From Rhizobium sp. G21 (lineage in GTDB: Bacteria > Pseudomonadota > Alphaproteobacteria > Rhizobiales > Rhizobiaceae): 64,000 nt of DNA. Location: contig NZ_JACFXW010000001.1 in NCBI RefSeq assembly GCF_014158035.1, forward strand, positions 3,264,001-3,328,000, in the 5' to 3' direction. The position numbers and the translations under genes were made by a program. Within the stretch, counting starts at the first letter, position 1, and every line of letters starts with the position of its first letter. Below the pieces are notes generated by a model. That model saw only the letters and a program-made list of their open reading frames with translations. It ran no database searches and was not told where the DNA came from. Below are positions 27,122 through 37,754 of this stretch, piece by piece.

Positions 27122-27876
27122 ATGAATTTCAGCCTTTACTCTCCGACTGTCCTCTTGGCCCTAGTGTTGGCGGCCTTTGTCGCCGGGCTCGCGCGCGGCT
27201 TCTCCGGCTTCGGCGCGGCGCTGATCTTCGTGCCGCTGGCCAGCGCGGTGGTCGGCCCGCGCATGGCGGGGCCGATCCTGCTGGTCATCGATATCGTCGC
27301 CAGTTTCCCTCTGATCCCCGACGCGTTCGGCAAAGCCGATAAACAGGCAGTCGGCCTGATGTCGATGGGCGCTGTCGTCGCGGTGCCCCTGGGCGTGTTG
27401 GCGCTGATGCATTTCGATCCCCTGGCGACGCGCTGGGGCATCTCGCTCACGGCGATCGGGTTTCTTTGCTGTTGTTGTCGGGCTGGCGCTATCGGTCCAA
27501 ACCGGTTGCGGCAACCACGTTCGGCATCGGCGTCATCGCCGGCTTTTTCAGCGGCGCGGCGCAACTCGGCGGGCCGCCGGTCGTGACCTATTGGCTGGGC
27601 GGACGGCATAAAGCCGCGCATGTGCGCGCCAACATCGTCATCTATTTCGCCATTTCCTCGATCTTCTCGGCGGTCAGCTATTGGTGGGCCGAGCTTCTGG
27701 GCCTGCAGGTGTTCGCGCTGGCGATCATAACGGGGCCGGTCTACGGGTTCGGCCTCTATCTCGGCGCGCGCAGTTTCGGCTATGCGCGGGAGGACCTGTT
27801 TCGACGGATCTGCTTTGCGTTGATCGCGGCGTCGGCGATCATCAGTCTGCCGGTCTGGGACGGCCTGAAGATTTGA
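27122..27876 (+). CDS. TauE/SafE-family membrane permease, frameshifted
   Basis: Membrane protein of the TauE/SafE (sulfite/anion exporter) family, about 251 residues when repaired, with about eight hydrophobic segments. It begins with the family pattern FVAGLARGFSGFGAALIFVPL. The frame breaks at about 27462, where one T is missing in TTTCTTTGCTG. The second frame carries GIGVIAGFFSGAAQLGGPPV, the second conserved half-repeat, and ends at 27876. The substrate is unknown. Confidence 0.85.
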
Positions 27877-27931
27877 ACGCGCGCGAGCCACTCCTCGCCA
27901 AGACTTGAGAGTCGACTGAACCGAAACAAGC

Positions 27932-27962
27932 GCCGAGTCGTTTCATCCTCGGCTTCTTTTCC
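27932..27962 (+). terminator. Probable terminator after the TauE/SafE gene
   Basis: GCCGAG ... CTCGGC with a 10-base loop, followed by TTCTTTTCCC. Confidence 0.55.
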
Positions 27963-28006
27963 CTGTCTTGCGTATAGAGGCCAAACACAGGATGCTTCGT
28001 CTCACC

Positions 28007-29018
28007 ATGCGCCCCTCAGACCTGCTTTGCTCGACGCCGAAGGGCCTCTATTGCCCGCCCGGCGATTTCTATATCGATCCCGTCGCGCCCGTGCCGCGGG
28101 CGCTGATCACCCATGGCCATTCCGACCATGCCCGCTCGGGGCACGCCGCCGTGCTGGCTACGCAGGAAACGCTCGACATCATGGGCATCCGCTATGGCGA
28201 GAATTTCGCCGGCGAGAGCCAGGCGGCGGAGCTGGGGCGCGAGATCAAGATCGGCGATGTCACCGTGCGCTTCGCCCCTGCCGGACACGTGTTGGGCTCG
28301 GCGCAGATCGTGGTGGAGAAAGACGGGCTCCGGATCGTCGCCTCGGGCGATTACAAGCGCCGCGCCGACGCCACCTGCCTGGCTTTCGAACCTGTCGCCT
28401 GCGACGTCTTCATCACCGAGGCGACCTTCGCGCTGCCGGTGTTTCGCCATCCCGACGATCGCGACGAGATTGCGCGCCTGTTGCATTCGGTGGCGCAGTT
28501 CCCCCGAGCGCAGCCACCTCGTGGGCGCCTATGCGCTGGGCAAAGCGCAGCGGGTTATCAGCCTCATCCGCCAGGCGGGCTACGACAAGACCATCTATCT
28601 GCACGGCGCGCTGGAGCGTCTATCTGCCTATTATCAGAGCCAGGGGATCGACCTCGGACCGCTCGCGCCCGCGACCATCGACAAGGGCTCGAAGGAGAAA
28701 TTCGCCGGCGAGATCATTCTTTGCACACCGTCGGCTTTTTCCGATCGCTGGGCGCGGCGCTTTGCCGATCCAGTCACCTGCTTCGCCTCTGGCTGGATGC
28801 GCATCCGCCAGCGCGTCAAGCAGCGCGGCGTCGAGCTGCCGTTGATCCTGTCGGATCATTCCGACTGGGACGAATTGACGCAGACCATCCGCGACACCGG
28901 GGCCCGCGAGGTTTGGGTGACGCATGGCCGCGAGGAGGCTCTGGTGCGTTGGTGCGAACTGCATCAGATCGCAGCGCGGCCGCTGCATCTCGTGGGCTAT
29001 GAGGATGAGAACGACTGA
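28007..29018 (+). CDS. Ligase-associated metallo-beta-lactamase-fold DNA exonuclease, frameshifted
   Basis: MBL-fold nuclease of the ligase-associated DNA damage response group. It opens MRPSDLLCSTPKGLYCPPGD and has the metal motif THGHSDHARSGH near residue 40, then SGDYKRR. One extra C in TTCCCCC at about 28505 breaks the frame; the next frame resumes ERSHLVGAYALGKAQRV and goes to 29018. The repaired length is about 336 residues. ATG 28007 gives the family N-terminus; ATG 27992 is an alternative. Its stop overlaps the ligase start. Confidence 0.88.
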
Positions 29019-30637
29019 TGCGCGGCTTTTCCGAACTCATCGACCGGTTGGTGCTGACTCCGTCGCGCAACGGCAAACTCACGCTCTTGCGCGATTATTT
29101 CCGCGACACGCCCGATCCCGACCGGGGCTATGCGCTGGCGGCGCTGACCGACGGGCTCGATATTCCTGCCATCAAGCCCGCCATCCTGCGCCAACTCGTC
29201 GCCGAGCGGATAGACGAGGTGCTGTTCGCCTATAGCTATGACTATGTCGGCGATCTCGCCGAGACCATTTCGCTGATCTGGCCCGAGACAGGCGAGGCGA
29301 AGGCCCATGACATGCGGCTGGCCGATGTGGTGGAGACGCTGATGAAGGCGTCGCGCTCGGATGCGCCGAAACTCTTCGCCTCCATGCTCGATCGGATGGA
29401 CGCGTCGGGGCGCTTCGCCGCCATCAAGCTCGCCACCGGCGGCCTGCGCATCGGCGTCTCCTCCGGCCTCACCAAACAGGCGCTGGCCGATCTCGGTTCC
29501 CGCGACGTGGTCGAAATCGAGGAAATGTGGCACGGGCTTAAATCCCCCTATGCAGACCTCTTCGCCTGGCTAACCGGCAAGGCGGAGAAGCCCGAACAGG
29601 CGGCCCGGGCGATGTTTCGCCCGGTCATGCTCGCCACTGCCGTCGAGGACGGCGATCTCGATGCGCTGTCGATCAATGATTACAATGCCGAATGGAAATG
29701 GGACGGCATCCGCGTGCAGGTCAGTTCCGAGGGCGGTGTCCACCGGCTCTATTCCCGCAGCGGCGACGATATCTCCGGCGCCTTTCCCGATCTCTTGGGG
29801 GCCATCGACTTCGAAGCCGTGATCGATGGCGAACTGCTGGTCGGACGTCCGCCGGAATTCGTCGGCACGTTTTCCGACCTGCAGCAGCGGCTGAACCGCA
29901 AGACCGTGTCGGCCAAGGTGGAGAAGGAGTTTCCGGTCTTCGTCCGCGCCTATGATCTCTTGATGGAGGATGGCGAGGATCTCCGGCCACTGCCGCTTAC
30001 CGAGCGTCGGGCGCGGCTGGAGGGGCTGATCGGCCGGATCGATCCTTCGCGGTTCGATCTGTCGCCGCTGGTGGCTTTCGAAAGCTGGGATCATCTGGAT
30101 ACGCTCAGGCGCGCGCCCATTCACCCGATCATCGAAGGCGTGATGCTGAAGCGAAAGGATTCGCCCTATCTGCCCGGTCGTCGCAAGGGGCCGTGGTTCA
30201 AGTGGAAGCGGGATCCTTACGTGGTCGACGCGGTGCTGATGTATGCCCAGCGCGGCCATGGCAAGCGGTCGAGCTTCTATTCCGACTACACATTCGGCGT
30301 CTGGCAGGAGGCGGAGGGCATCCGCCAGCTGGTGCCCGTCGGCAAAGCCTATTTCGGCTTTTCGGATGAGGAACTGATACAGATCGACAAATTCGTGCGC
30401 GACAACACAATCGACCGCTTCGGTCCGGTCCGTTCGGTCAAGGCGACGGAGGAGCATGGGCTGGTGTTCGAAGTGGCCTTCGAGGGGCTTGCCCGCTCCA
30501 GTCGCCACAAATCTGGCGTCGCCATGCGCTTTCCGCGTATTTCAAGACTTCGCTGGGACAAGCCGTCGGGCGAGGCCGATACGATCGAGACGCTGGAAGC
30601 GATGCTGGAGACGATGGAGACCGGCCGCCGCAGCTGA
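29018..30637 (+). CDS. ATP-dependent DNA ligase
   Basis: ATP-dependent DNA ligase of 539 residues. The N-terminal DNA-binding domain is followed by the adenylation site with catalytic lysine in EWKWDGIRVQ (about residue 228), motif III AVIDGELLVG, motif IV EGVMLKRKDSPY and motif V FKWKRD, then an OB-fold domain with FEVAFEGLARSSRHKSGVAMRFP. It starts at the exonuclease stop (ATGA), so the two are coupled. In other alphaproteobacteria an Lhr-like helicase and a PdeM-type phosphoesterase usually follow; neither is present here. Confidence 0.93.
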   Translation: MRGFSELIDRLVLTPSRNGKLTLLRDYFRDTPDPDRGYALAALTDGLDIPAIKPAILRQLVAERIDEVLFAYSYDYVGDLAETISLIWPETGEAKAHDMRLADVVETLMKASRSDAPKLFASMLDRMDASGRFAAIKLATGGLRIGVSSGLTKQALADLGSRDVVEIEEMWHGLKSPYADLFAWLTGKAEKPEQAARAMFRPVMLATAVEDGDLDALSINDYNAEWKWDGIRVQVSSEGGVHRLYSRSGDDISGAFPDLLGAIDFEAVIDGELLVGRPPEFVGTFSDLQQRLNRKTVSAKVEKEFPVFVRAYDLLMEDGEDLRPLPLTERRARLEGLIGRIDPSRFDLSPLVAFESWDHLDTLRRAPIHPIIEGVMLKRKDSPYLPGRRKGPWFKWKRDPYVVDAVLMYAQRGHGKRSSFYSDYTFGVWQEAEGIRQLVPVGKAYFGFSDEELIQIDKFVRDNTIDRFGPVRSVKATEEHGLVFEVAFEGLARSSRHKSGVAMRFPRISRLRWDKPSGEADTIETLEAMLETMETGRRS

Positions 30638-30640
30638 CGC

Positions 30641-31243
30641 TCAGGGCAGCGGCAGGCACCAGATGGCGAAAAGCGGCTTGTCTCCGGAGCGCATGGCGTG
30701 GGTGATGCCGAACGGATTATAGATGAGCCCACCCGGTCCGGGCGTCACCCATGGATCGGCATTTTGCCGCCAGTCGCCTTCGGAGAGAGCGATGTAAAGC
30801 TCCTCCGGTGGATGTCGATGATCGGGATAATCCGTATTCGGCGCCAGGATCGACAGGCCGATCTCGACGGTTTCGCTTTCGGCAAGACCGCCGGCGCCGA
30901 CGATCATGGCTTCCGCATAGGTCTCTTCCAGAAACGACGGCTGGCCTGGCGCGATGGCGTCGCTCCAACGCAAGGATGGCTCGATCGCCCTGATCGCCTG
31001 GGCGAGACGCGTCAAGAGCGGGTTTGCGCCTTCAAGCGCCGCGTAACTATCCGCAAGATGCCGGCAGGCGGGCGCCGACTGGTGCGGTCGATCCGAAACG
31101 CCCGCGCGATCTGCCATGTTTTTCTCGAGGCGCTCAAAGGCCGCGCGCGACGGGCCGGCAGCGGGCAGGACGGCCAGAAGGCTGTCCCGGAGCGCATCGA
31201 GAAAGTCTTGAAGGGCGGATTCTAGGCTGACGGCTTTGCTCAT
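30641..31243 (-). CDS. Cupin protein of the dimethylsulfoniopropionate lyase (DddQ-like) family
   Basis: Protein of 200 residues with a helical N-terminal half and a C-terminal cupin. The metal-binding pattern is YPDHRHPPEELYIALSEGDW (H-x-H...E-x-Y), with the last histidine in NPFGITHAM. This is the arrangement of DddQ-type lyases that cleave DMSP to dimethylsulfide and acrylate. Family placement is from sequence pattern; true DMSP lyase activity is uncertain because related cupins act on other substrates. It is convergent with the ligase. Confidence 0.7.
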   Translation of the reverse strand: MSKAVSLESALQDFLDALRDSLLAVLPAAGPSRAAFERLEKNMADRAGVSDRPHQSAPACRHLADSYAALEGANPLLTRLAQAIRAIEPSLRWSDAIAPGQPSFLEETYAEAMIVGAGGLAESETVEIGLSILAPNTDYPDHRHPPEELYIALSEGDWRQNADPWVTPGPGGLIYNPFGITHAMRSGDKPLFAIWCLPLP

Positions 31244-31336
31244 GGAACAAGCCTAGCACCCCTGGAGCCGGAGGCAAGATGGAACCTGCTTGGGAATTCC
31301 CGCGTTCCCGATCATTGTTTCGGATAGGACGGCTTC

Positions 31337-32158
31337 ATGAACCCTCAGACAACGGATTTTCTCGTCGCCAGCCGCGCGGCCATCACTCAGCTTACCGGCC
31401 TGGCCGTGCATTATTCGCTGTCTCTGGTCGGCGCGATCCTGCTGTTTCTCGTCGGCTGGATGCTGTCGCGCCTGCTGCATCGCTGGACGTTGAACGGCCT
31501 CAGCCGCATCAGGCATTTCGATGTCACGCTCGCGCATTTTCTCGCCAATGTCGTACGTTACGCCGTTCTCATTCTGGTGGCTGTCATGGCGCTCGGGCAG
31601 TTCGGCGTCCAGACGACGTCGATCATCGCCACGCTCGGCGCCGCCGGCCTCGCCATCGGTCTGGCGTTGCAGGGCACGCTGCAGAACATCGCTGCCGGCA
31701 TCATGCTCCTGATCCTGCGGCCTTTCCGGGTGGGAGAGACGATCGAGACGCCGCAGGTGGCTGGCACGGTCACCGAAATCGGCCTGTTTGCCACCGAACT
31801 CCGCACCGCCGACGGCCTGTTCCAGCTCGCGCCGAATTCGGCGCTGTGGAACGTGCCGGTGAAGAACTATTCCCGCCTGCCGACCCGCCGTTACGAAGTG
31901 GCCGTCACCGTGCCGGCGACGGAGAATCTCGCCGGCTCCGAAGAGCGTCTCCTCGAACTCGCCCGTCGCGACGACCGTATTCTCGACGCGCCGGCGCCGG
32001 TCGTCTCGATCAAGGAATTTTCCACTGAGACGGTCACGCTGGCGCTGTCCGCCTGGGTGAAGACGGGCGATTATGGCGCGGCGACCCGCGATCTGACCCG
32101 GCGGGTGAAGCTGGAGTTTGATGTGAAGCCGGACACGGCGCCGGGGTTAGCGTCCTGA
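31337..32158 (+). CDS. MscS-family mechanosensitive channel
   Basis: Small-conductance mechanosensitive channel of 273 residues, a minimal MscS without extra domains. Three membrane helices are followed by the pore-lining TM3 (GAAGLAIGLALQGTLQNIAA), the beta domain (FRVGETIETPQVAGTVTEIG) and the alpha/beta C-domain. It opens under membrane tension to release solutes in osmotic downshock. Confidence 0.94.
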   Translation: MNPQTTDFLVASRAAITQLTGLAVHYSLSLVGAILLFLVGWMLSRLLHRWTLNGLSRIRHFDVTLAHFLANVVRYAVLILVAVMALGQFGVQTTSIIATLGAAGLAIGLALQGTLQNIAAGIMLLILRPFRVGETIETPQVAGTVTEIGLFATELRTADGLFQLAPNSALWNVPVKNYSRLPTRRYEVAVTVPATENLAGSEERLLELARRDDRILDAPAPVVSIKEFSTETVTLALSAWVKTGDYGAATRDLTRRVKLEFDVKPDTAPGLAS

Positions 32159-32320
32159 CCTGAGTGCAGTTTTTTCTGAGCCAGACTGTCGACGCTCCTG
32201 CTCGGCCATAAAGCGGCTCATTTCCGCCAACACGTCTTCCTGGGTCAGGCTGGGCCGAGGATCGTTCAGCGAGCGACGAATTCTGGAGACGATGTCGGTA
32301 AGGTCCGTATCTGTCTTCAT
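32147..32320 (-). CDS. Small hypothetical protein, antitoxin-like
   Basis: Small protein of 57 residues (MKTDTDLTDIVSRIRRSLND...). It is rich in charged residues, with a helix-forming centre (DPRPSLTQEDVLAEMSRFMA), which resembles small plasmid-stability or antitoxin proteins. No toxin partner is seen next to it. It is convergent and slightly overlapping with mscS. I do not recognise the family. Confidence 0.45.
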   Translation of the reverse strand: MKTDTDLTDIVSRIRRSLNDPRPSLTQEDVLAEMSRFMAEQERRQSGSEKTALRSGR

Positions 32321-32401
32321 GGCTTGGGCCCGAGTGAATGAGGACAGAACATAGCAGGGCCAAGGCTTCATTCCAATGCGCCGTCACAGCCGTCGCGCGC
32401 A

Positions 32402-32430
32402 GAAAAATGGCCGGCGGTTGTCCGCCGGCC
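32402..32430 (-). terminator. Intrinsic terminator after preA
   Basis: Perfect nine-pair stem GGCCGGCGG / CCGCCGGCC with a four-base loop, followed on the minus strand by ATTTTTC, ten bases after the preA stop. Confidence 0.8.
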
Positions 32431-32439
32431 GAGCTTGTC

Positions 32440-33752
32440 TTACTCCGCCGCCTGCTTCGCCATCGGATTGTTCGGATGGGTCGTCCAGTTGGCGTAGTCA
32501 CTGGTCACGGTCTTGCCGGTGCGCGTGTCGGTCTGGCCGGCGGCCAGCGGGACCATGGTGATGCAGTTCTCGACCGGGCAGACGTCGACGCAGAGATTGC
32601 AGGCGACGCATTCGTCCTCGATCACCTCGAAATGCCTGACGCCGTTGACCATGGCCGTGATCGCCTGGTGGGAGGTGTCCTCGCAGGCGATGTGGCAGCG
32701 GCCGCATTTGATGCAGAGATCCTGATCGATCTGGGCCTTGGCGATGTAATTGAGGTTGAGATACTGCCAATCGGTGACGTTGGGCACGGCGCGGCCGCGG
32801 AAATCCTCGAGCGTGGCGTAGCCCTTGAATCCATCCAGTCCGACAGGCCGGTGATCATCTCCTGGACGATCTTGAAGCCATAGGTCATGGCGGCGGTGCA
32901 GACCTGCACATTGCCGGCGCCCAGCATCATGAATTCGGCCGCGTCGCGCCAGGTGGTCACGCCGCCGATGCCGGAGATCGGCAGGCCGCGGGTTGCGGGA
33001 TCGCGGGCGATTTCCGCAACCATGTTGAGCGCGATCGGCTTCACCGCCGGGCCGCAATAGCCGCCATGCGTGCCCTTGCCGTCGATCGAGGGCGTGGGCG
33101 AGCAGGTGTCGAGATCGACGCCGGTGATCGAGTTGATCGTGTTGATCAGCGACACGGCGTCGGTGCCGCCGGCATGCGCCGCGCGCGCCGGCTTGCGGAT
33201 ATCGGCGATGTTCGGCGTCAGCTTGGTGATCACGGGCATGCGAGTATATTGCTTGCACCAGCGCGCGACCATCTCGACATATTCCGGCACCTGGCCGACG
33301 GCGGCGCCCATGCCGCGCTCGCTCATCCCGTGCGGACAGCCGAAATTGAGCTCGATGCCGTCGGCGCCCGTCTCCTCGACCAGCGGCAGGATGGCCTTCC
33401 ACTCTTCCTCGACGCAAGGGACCATGATCGAGGCGATCAGCGCCCGGTCCGGCCAGTTCATCTTCACCTGCTTCATTTCTTGCAGGTTGATCTGCAGGGG
33501 CCGGTCGGTGATCAGCTCGATATTGTTGAGGCCGAGCAGGCGGCGGTCGGCGCCCCAGATCGCGCCATAGCGCGGGCCGTTGACATTGACCACGGGCGGG
33601 CCTTCCGAGCCCAGCGTCTTCCAGACCACGCCGCCCCAGCCGGCCTTGAAGGCGCGCTCGACATTATAGGCCTTGTCGGTCGGCGGCGCCGAGGCGAGCC
33701 AGAAGGGGTTGGGGGATTTGATGCCGACGAAATTATTGCGGAGATCAGCCAT
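32440..33752 (-). CDS. preA: NAD-dependent dihydropyrimidine dehydrogenase subunit PreA, frameshifted
   Basis: FMN subunit that reduces uracil or thymine to the dihydro form, the first step of reductive pyrimidine degradation. The N-terminal TIM barrel contains SPNPFWLASAPPTDKAYNVE and the catalytic region ELNFGCPHGMSERGMG. The frame breaks at about 32840, where one T is missing. The next frame carries the C-terminal ferredoxin domain with two 4Fe-4S motifs (CIKCGRCHIACED and CVACNLCVDVCPVE). The repaired length is about 437 residues. It follows preT by 17 bases on the same strand. Confidence 0.94.
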
Positions 33753-33769
33753 GTCTCTTCTCCTCGCGC

Positions 33770-35100
33770 TCAGTTGAGCGACTGGTGAATGGATTCGGCG
33801 GCGTCGCGACCCATCGCGGCGGCCGATACGGTCAGGTCGTCGCCGCCCGCGGCGCAATCGCCGCCGGCCCAGACGCCTGCGATGGAGGTGCGACAGTGCT
33901 CGTCAATGGCGATCTTGCCGCCGTCGAGCCTGATCGTCTCGACGCCTGCGACATCCAGCTTCTGGCCGATCGCGGTCAGCACCTGATCGCAGGCGATGGT
34001 CAGCTTGTGACCATTGCCCTTGAGCTGGCCGTCTTCGATATGGGTGTATTCGAGCTCGATCGCCGAGACATGGCCGTCCTTGTGATGGATCTCCACCGGC
34101 TTCAGCCAGTGGCGGATCAGCACGCCTTTCTGGGCGGCGAGATCCTGCTCGAATTCCGAGGCGTTCATGTTGTCCTTGCCGCGGCGATAGCAGATCGTCA
34201 CCTCTTCGGCGCCCAGCAGCTTGGACTGGATGGCGGCGTCGATGGCGGTCATGCCGCCGCCGATCACCACCACGCGGCGGCCGACCGGCACATCCGCCTT
34301 GCTTTCGGCGGAGCGGAGATTGGCGATGAATTCGACCGCGTCGATGACGCCGTTGATATGGTCGCCGGGAGCATTGAGCGCGTTCACGCCGCCGAGGCCC
34401 ATTCCGAGGAAGACGGCGTCATGCTTCTGACGGAGGTCCTCGAGCGAAAAGTCACGGCCCAGCATCTGGCCGTCGAAAATGTCGATGCCGCCGATGCCCA
34501 GGATATAGTCGACCTCGCGCTGGGCGAAATCGCCGGGCGCCTTGTAGGCGGCGATGCCGTATTCGTTGAGGCCGCCGGCCTTGGGCCGGGCGTCATAGAT
34601 AGTGACGGCATGGCCCTTCATCGCCAGGCGATGGGCGCAGGCGAGGCCGGCGGGACCCGCGCCGACGATGCCGATGGTTTTGCCGGTCGAAGGCGCGCGT
34701 GTGTAGAATTGCTTGTCGGCGGCCATGGCCGCGTCGGTGGCGTAGCGCTGCAGCCGGCCGATTTCCACCGGCTTGCTTTCGGCGGTGTTGCGCACGCAGG
34801 CTTCTTCGCACAGCGTTTCGGTGGGACAGACGCGTGCGCACATGCCGCCGATGATGTTCTGGTCGAAGATCGTCTTGGCCGCGCCGATGGCGTTGCCGGT
34901 CGAGATCTGCCGGATGAACAGCGGAATGTCGATCGAGGTGGGACAGGCCGTCATGCAGGGCGCGTCGTAGCAGAAATAGCAACGATCGGAGGCGACGAGC
35001 GCCTCATGCCGGTCGTAGGCGGGATGGAGATCGGAAAAGTTTTCCTCATAGCTTTTGGGTCGAGCCGGCCGCTATGGAGGCCGGGGGCGAGATTGACCAT
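33770..35100 (-). CDS. preT: NAD-dependent dihydropyrimidine dehydrogenase subunit PreT, frameshifted
   Basis: Flavoprotein subunit that feeds electrons from NAD(P)H to PreA. From ATG 35100 the protein opens MVNLAPGLHSGRLDPK, then loses frame near 35050, where one A is missing from an A run. The next frame has SYEENFSDLHPAYDRHEALV, the iron-sulfur cysteines (CYFCYDAPCMTACPTSID and CARVCPTETLCEEAC), the FAD motif GIVGAGPAGLACAH and the NAD(P)H motif VVVIGGGMTAID. The repaired length is about 443 residues. It is the first gene of preTA, with a RutR-like operator about 50 bases upstream. Confidence 0.93.
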
Positions 35101-35151
35101 GGTTGCGTTCCCCTTCTTGTTTATGGGGAAAAGCTAGCGCAGGTCGAAATA

Positions 35152-35168
35152 TTTATCAAACGGTAAAA
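35152..35168. promoter_or_regulatory. RutR-like operator upstream of preT
   Basis: The sequence TTTATCAAACGGTAAAA read on the minus strand is TTTTACCGTTTGATAAA. It differs from the operator at 23187-23203 (TTTGACCGTTTGGTAAA) in only two positions. It lies about 50 bases before the preT start, where a repressor would cover the promoter. Confidence 0.7.
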
Positions 35169-35376
35169 TTTTTGCAGAGCAATAAAACTCCCGCCTATCC
35201 TTGACCGGGATCAAGAAGAGTATCGCGGCAAGCGCATACGCGCCGCCGGTTGACGGCGATGAAAGTTGATGAGGAAAGTATAGTTCTTTTTCGTCCGAAT
35301 CATCTTGCGATGCGGCGATCATCTCTCGCGGATGCAAAGAGCGCGGCCGACCGGGCGTCCGGCCGGCGCGGGCTCA
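35169..35376. other. Intergenic region between preT promoter and pobR end
   Basis: About 200 bases with no recognisable gene. The side near 35170-35300 is AT-richer and likely carries the preT promoter (minus strand). Confidence 0.35.
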
Positions 35377-36279
35377 TTAAGCCGCCAGGCTGTGATTCTG
35401 CTGGCGCGCGCGTTCCTGTTCGCGGAATTGACGCGGCGTTTCTCCGGTCTCACGCGCGAAGAAGCGGGTGAAATAAGCGGGGTCGGCAAAGCCGAGCGCA
35501 TAGGCGATTTCCTGGGCGGTCATGATGGTGAAGACCAGGTCGCGCTTGGCCTGGGACACGATTTTCTCCGACAGGAGATCGTTCATCGTCTTGCCGGTCT
35601 GGGCCTTGGTGATGCGGTTGAGATGCGTCACCGAGATGCCCAGTTCCCGGGCGTAGAACTCCACCGGCAGATGTTCGCGGAAATGGCCGGCGATCAGTTC
35701 GTTCAGCCGGGCGATCCTGAGGCCGTCGCGATCGGAGACGCCGTCGCGGCTTTCCGCCTCCATCACCATATCCGAGGCCAGCGCCAGCACGATGCCGAGA
35801 TAGGCTTCGACTAGCCCGAAGCGCGGGCCGAAACTGGCGTTGACCTCGCCTTCGAGGCGTTCGAGCGTTTCCTTGAGATAGGCGGTATCGCGATGCTCCG
35901 GATCGAGCCTGAGCATGCGCGGTTCGCGGATGAAGGCCGAGACGCGCGACGGGTGCGCCGCCTGTAGCGGCAGGCGCCGGGTGATGGCCGTCAGCACCTG
36001 CCCATCCACATCCGGCGAGAACCGAAAGCCGTGGCTGACCTTCTCCGGCACGAAGACGAGACAGTCCGGCGCGAGCCGATGCAGCGCCTTGCCGATCAAT
36101 GCATCGCCGGCCCCGGCGCGAATGTGCAAGATCTGAAAAAGAAAGTCGTGCTTGTGTTCCTTGATTTCCCATTTGTAGCGGCTGCTGCGCTCGGAGATGG
36201 ATTCGGCATGAATCCAGAAATCGGGCAAAGCTTCGCTCGCCTCTCCATAGAGGCCGTATGTGGGTACCGTCTGTTTCAT
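35377..36279 (-). CDS. pobR: AraC-family regulator, PobR-like
   Basis: Regulator of 300 residues with an N-terminal cupin-like sensing domain (HKHDFLFQILHIRAGAGDALI) and a C-terminal AraC pair of helix-turn-helix motifs (LGISVTHLNRITKAQTGKTM and IAYALGFADPAYFTRFFARE). It is divergent from pobA. AraC-type PobR in rhizobia activates p-hydroxybenzoate hydroxylase. The regulatory link is inferred from gene arrangement. Confidence 0.9.
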   Translation of the reverse strand: MKQTVPTYGLYGEASEALPDFWIHAESISERSSRYKWEIKEHKHDFLFQILHIRAGAGDALIGKALHRLAPDCLVFVPEKVSHGFRFSPDVDGQVLTAITRRLPLQAAHPSRVSAFIREPRMLRLDPEHRDTAYLKETLERLEGEVNASFGPRFGLVEAYLGIVLALASDMVMEAESRDGVSDRDGLRIARLNELIAGHFREHLPVEFYARELGISVTHLNRITKAQTGKTMNDLLSEKIVSQAKRDLVFTIMTAQEIAYALGFADPAYFTRFFARETGETPRQFREQERARQQNHSLAA

Positions 36280-36337
36280 GCCTCCTCCTGGCGTCCGATC
36301 CGAGCCTCTCCTCCAAGCTCATGGTCGGATTGTGCAA

Positions 36338-36351
36338 TTCCATGCATGGAA
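36338..36351. promoter_or_regulatory. Palindrome in the pobR-pobA intergenic region
   Basis: Perfect 14-base palindrome TTCCATGCATGGAA, about 90 bases before the pobA start and 59 bases before pobR. It is a candidate PobR operator. Confidence 0.5.
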
Positions 36352-36371
36352 ACTGCATTCAAAGAGTGTGA

Positions 36372-37610
<1,239 letters not shown>

Positions 37611-37657
37611 ACGCTCGCGGCGAATTTCGGACGCGGCATTCTGGGCGCTATTTAACA

Positions 37658-37672
37658 TGACAAAATCCATCA
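37658..37672. promoter_or_regulatory. Iron-responsive operator-like site (TGA-N9-TCA) upstream of the haem oxygenase operon
   Basis: TGACAAAATCCATCA fits the TGA-N9-TCA iron-responsive operator used by RirA in rhizobia. It sits in a longer inverted repeat (37650-37680) with AACATGA / TCATGTT arms, 80 bases before the DUF2325 gene. Confidence 0.65.
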
Positions 37673-37754
37673 TGTTTAATCTTTACTTTTATAGTCATGT
37701 TATGTATCCCTTGCCTCGAAGCGGCGGTCGCCGCGCCAGCACGACGAGGGATCC

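Noticed and set aside
33785-35137. 450-codon open frame opposite preT
   Set aside because: Shadow frame caused by codon bias in a GC-rich genome; preT is unmistakable.
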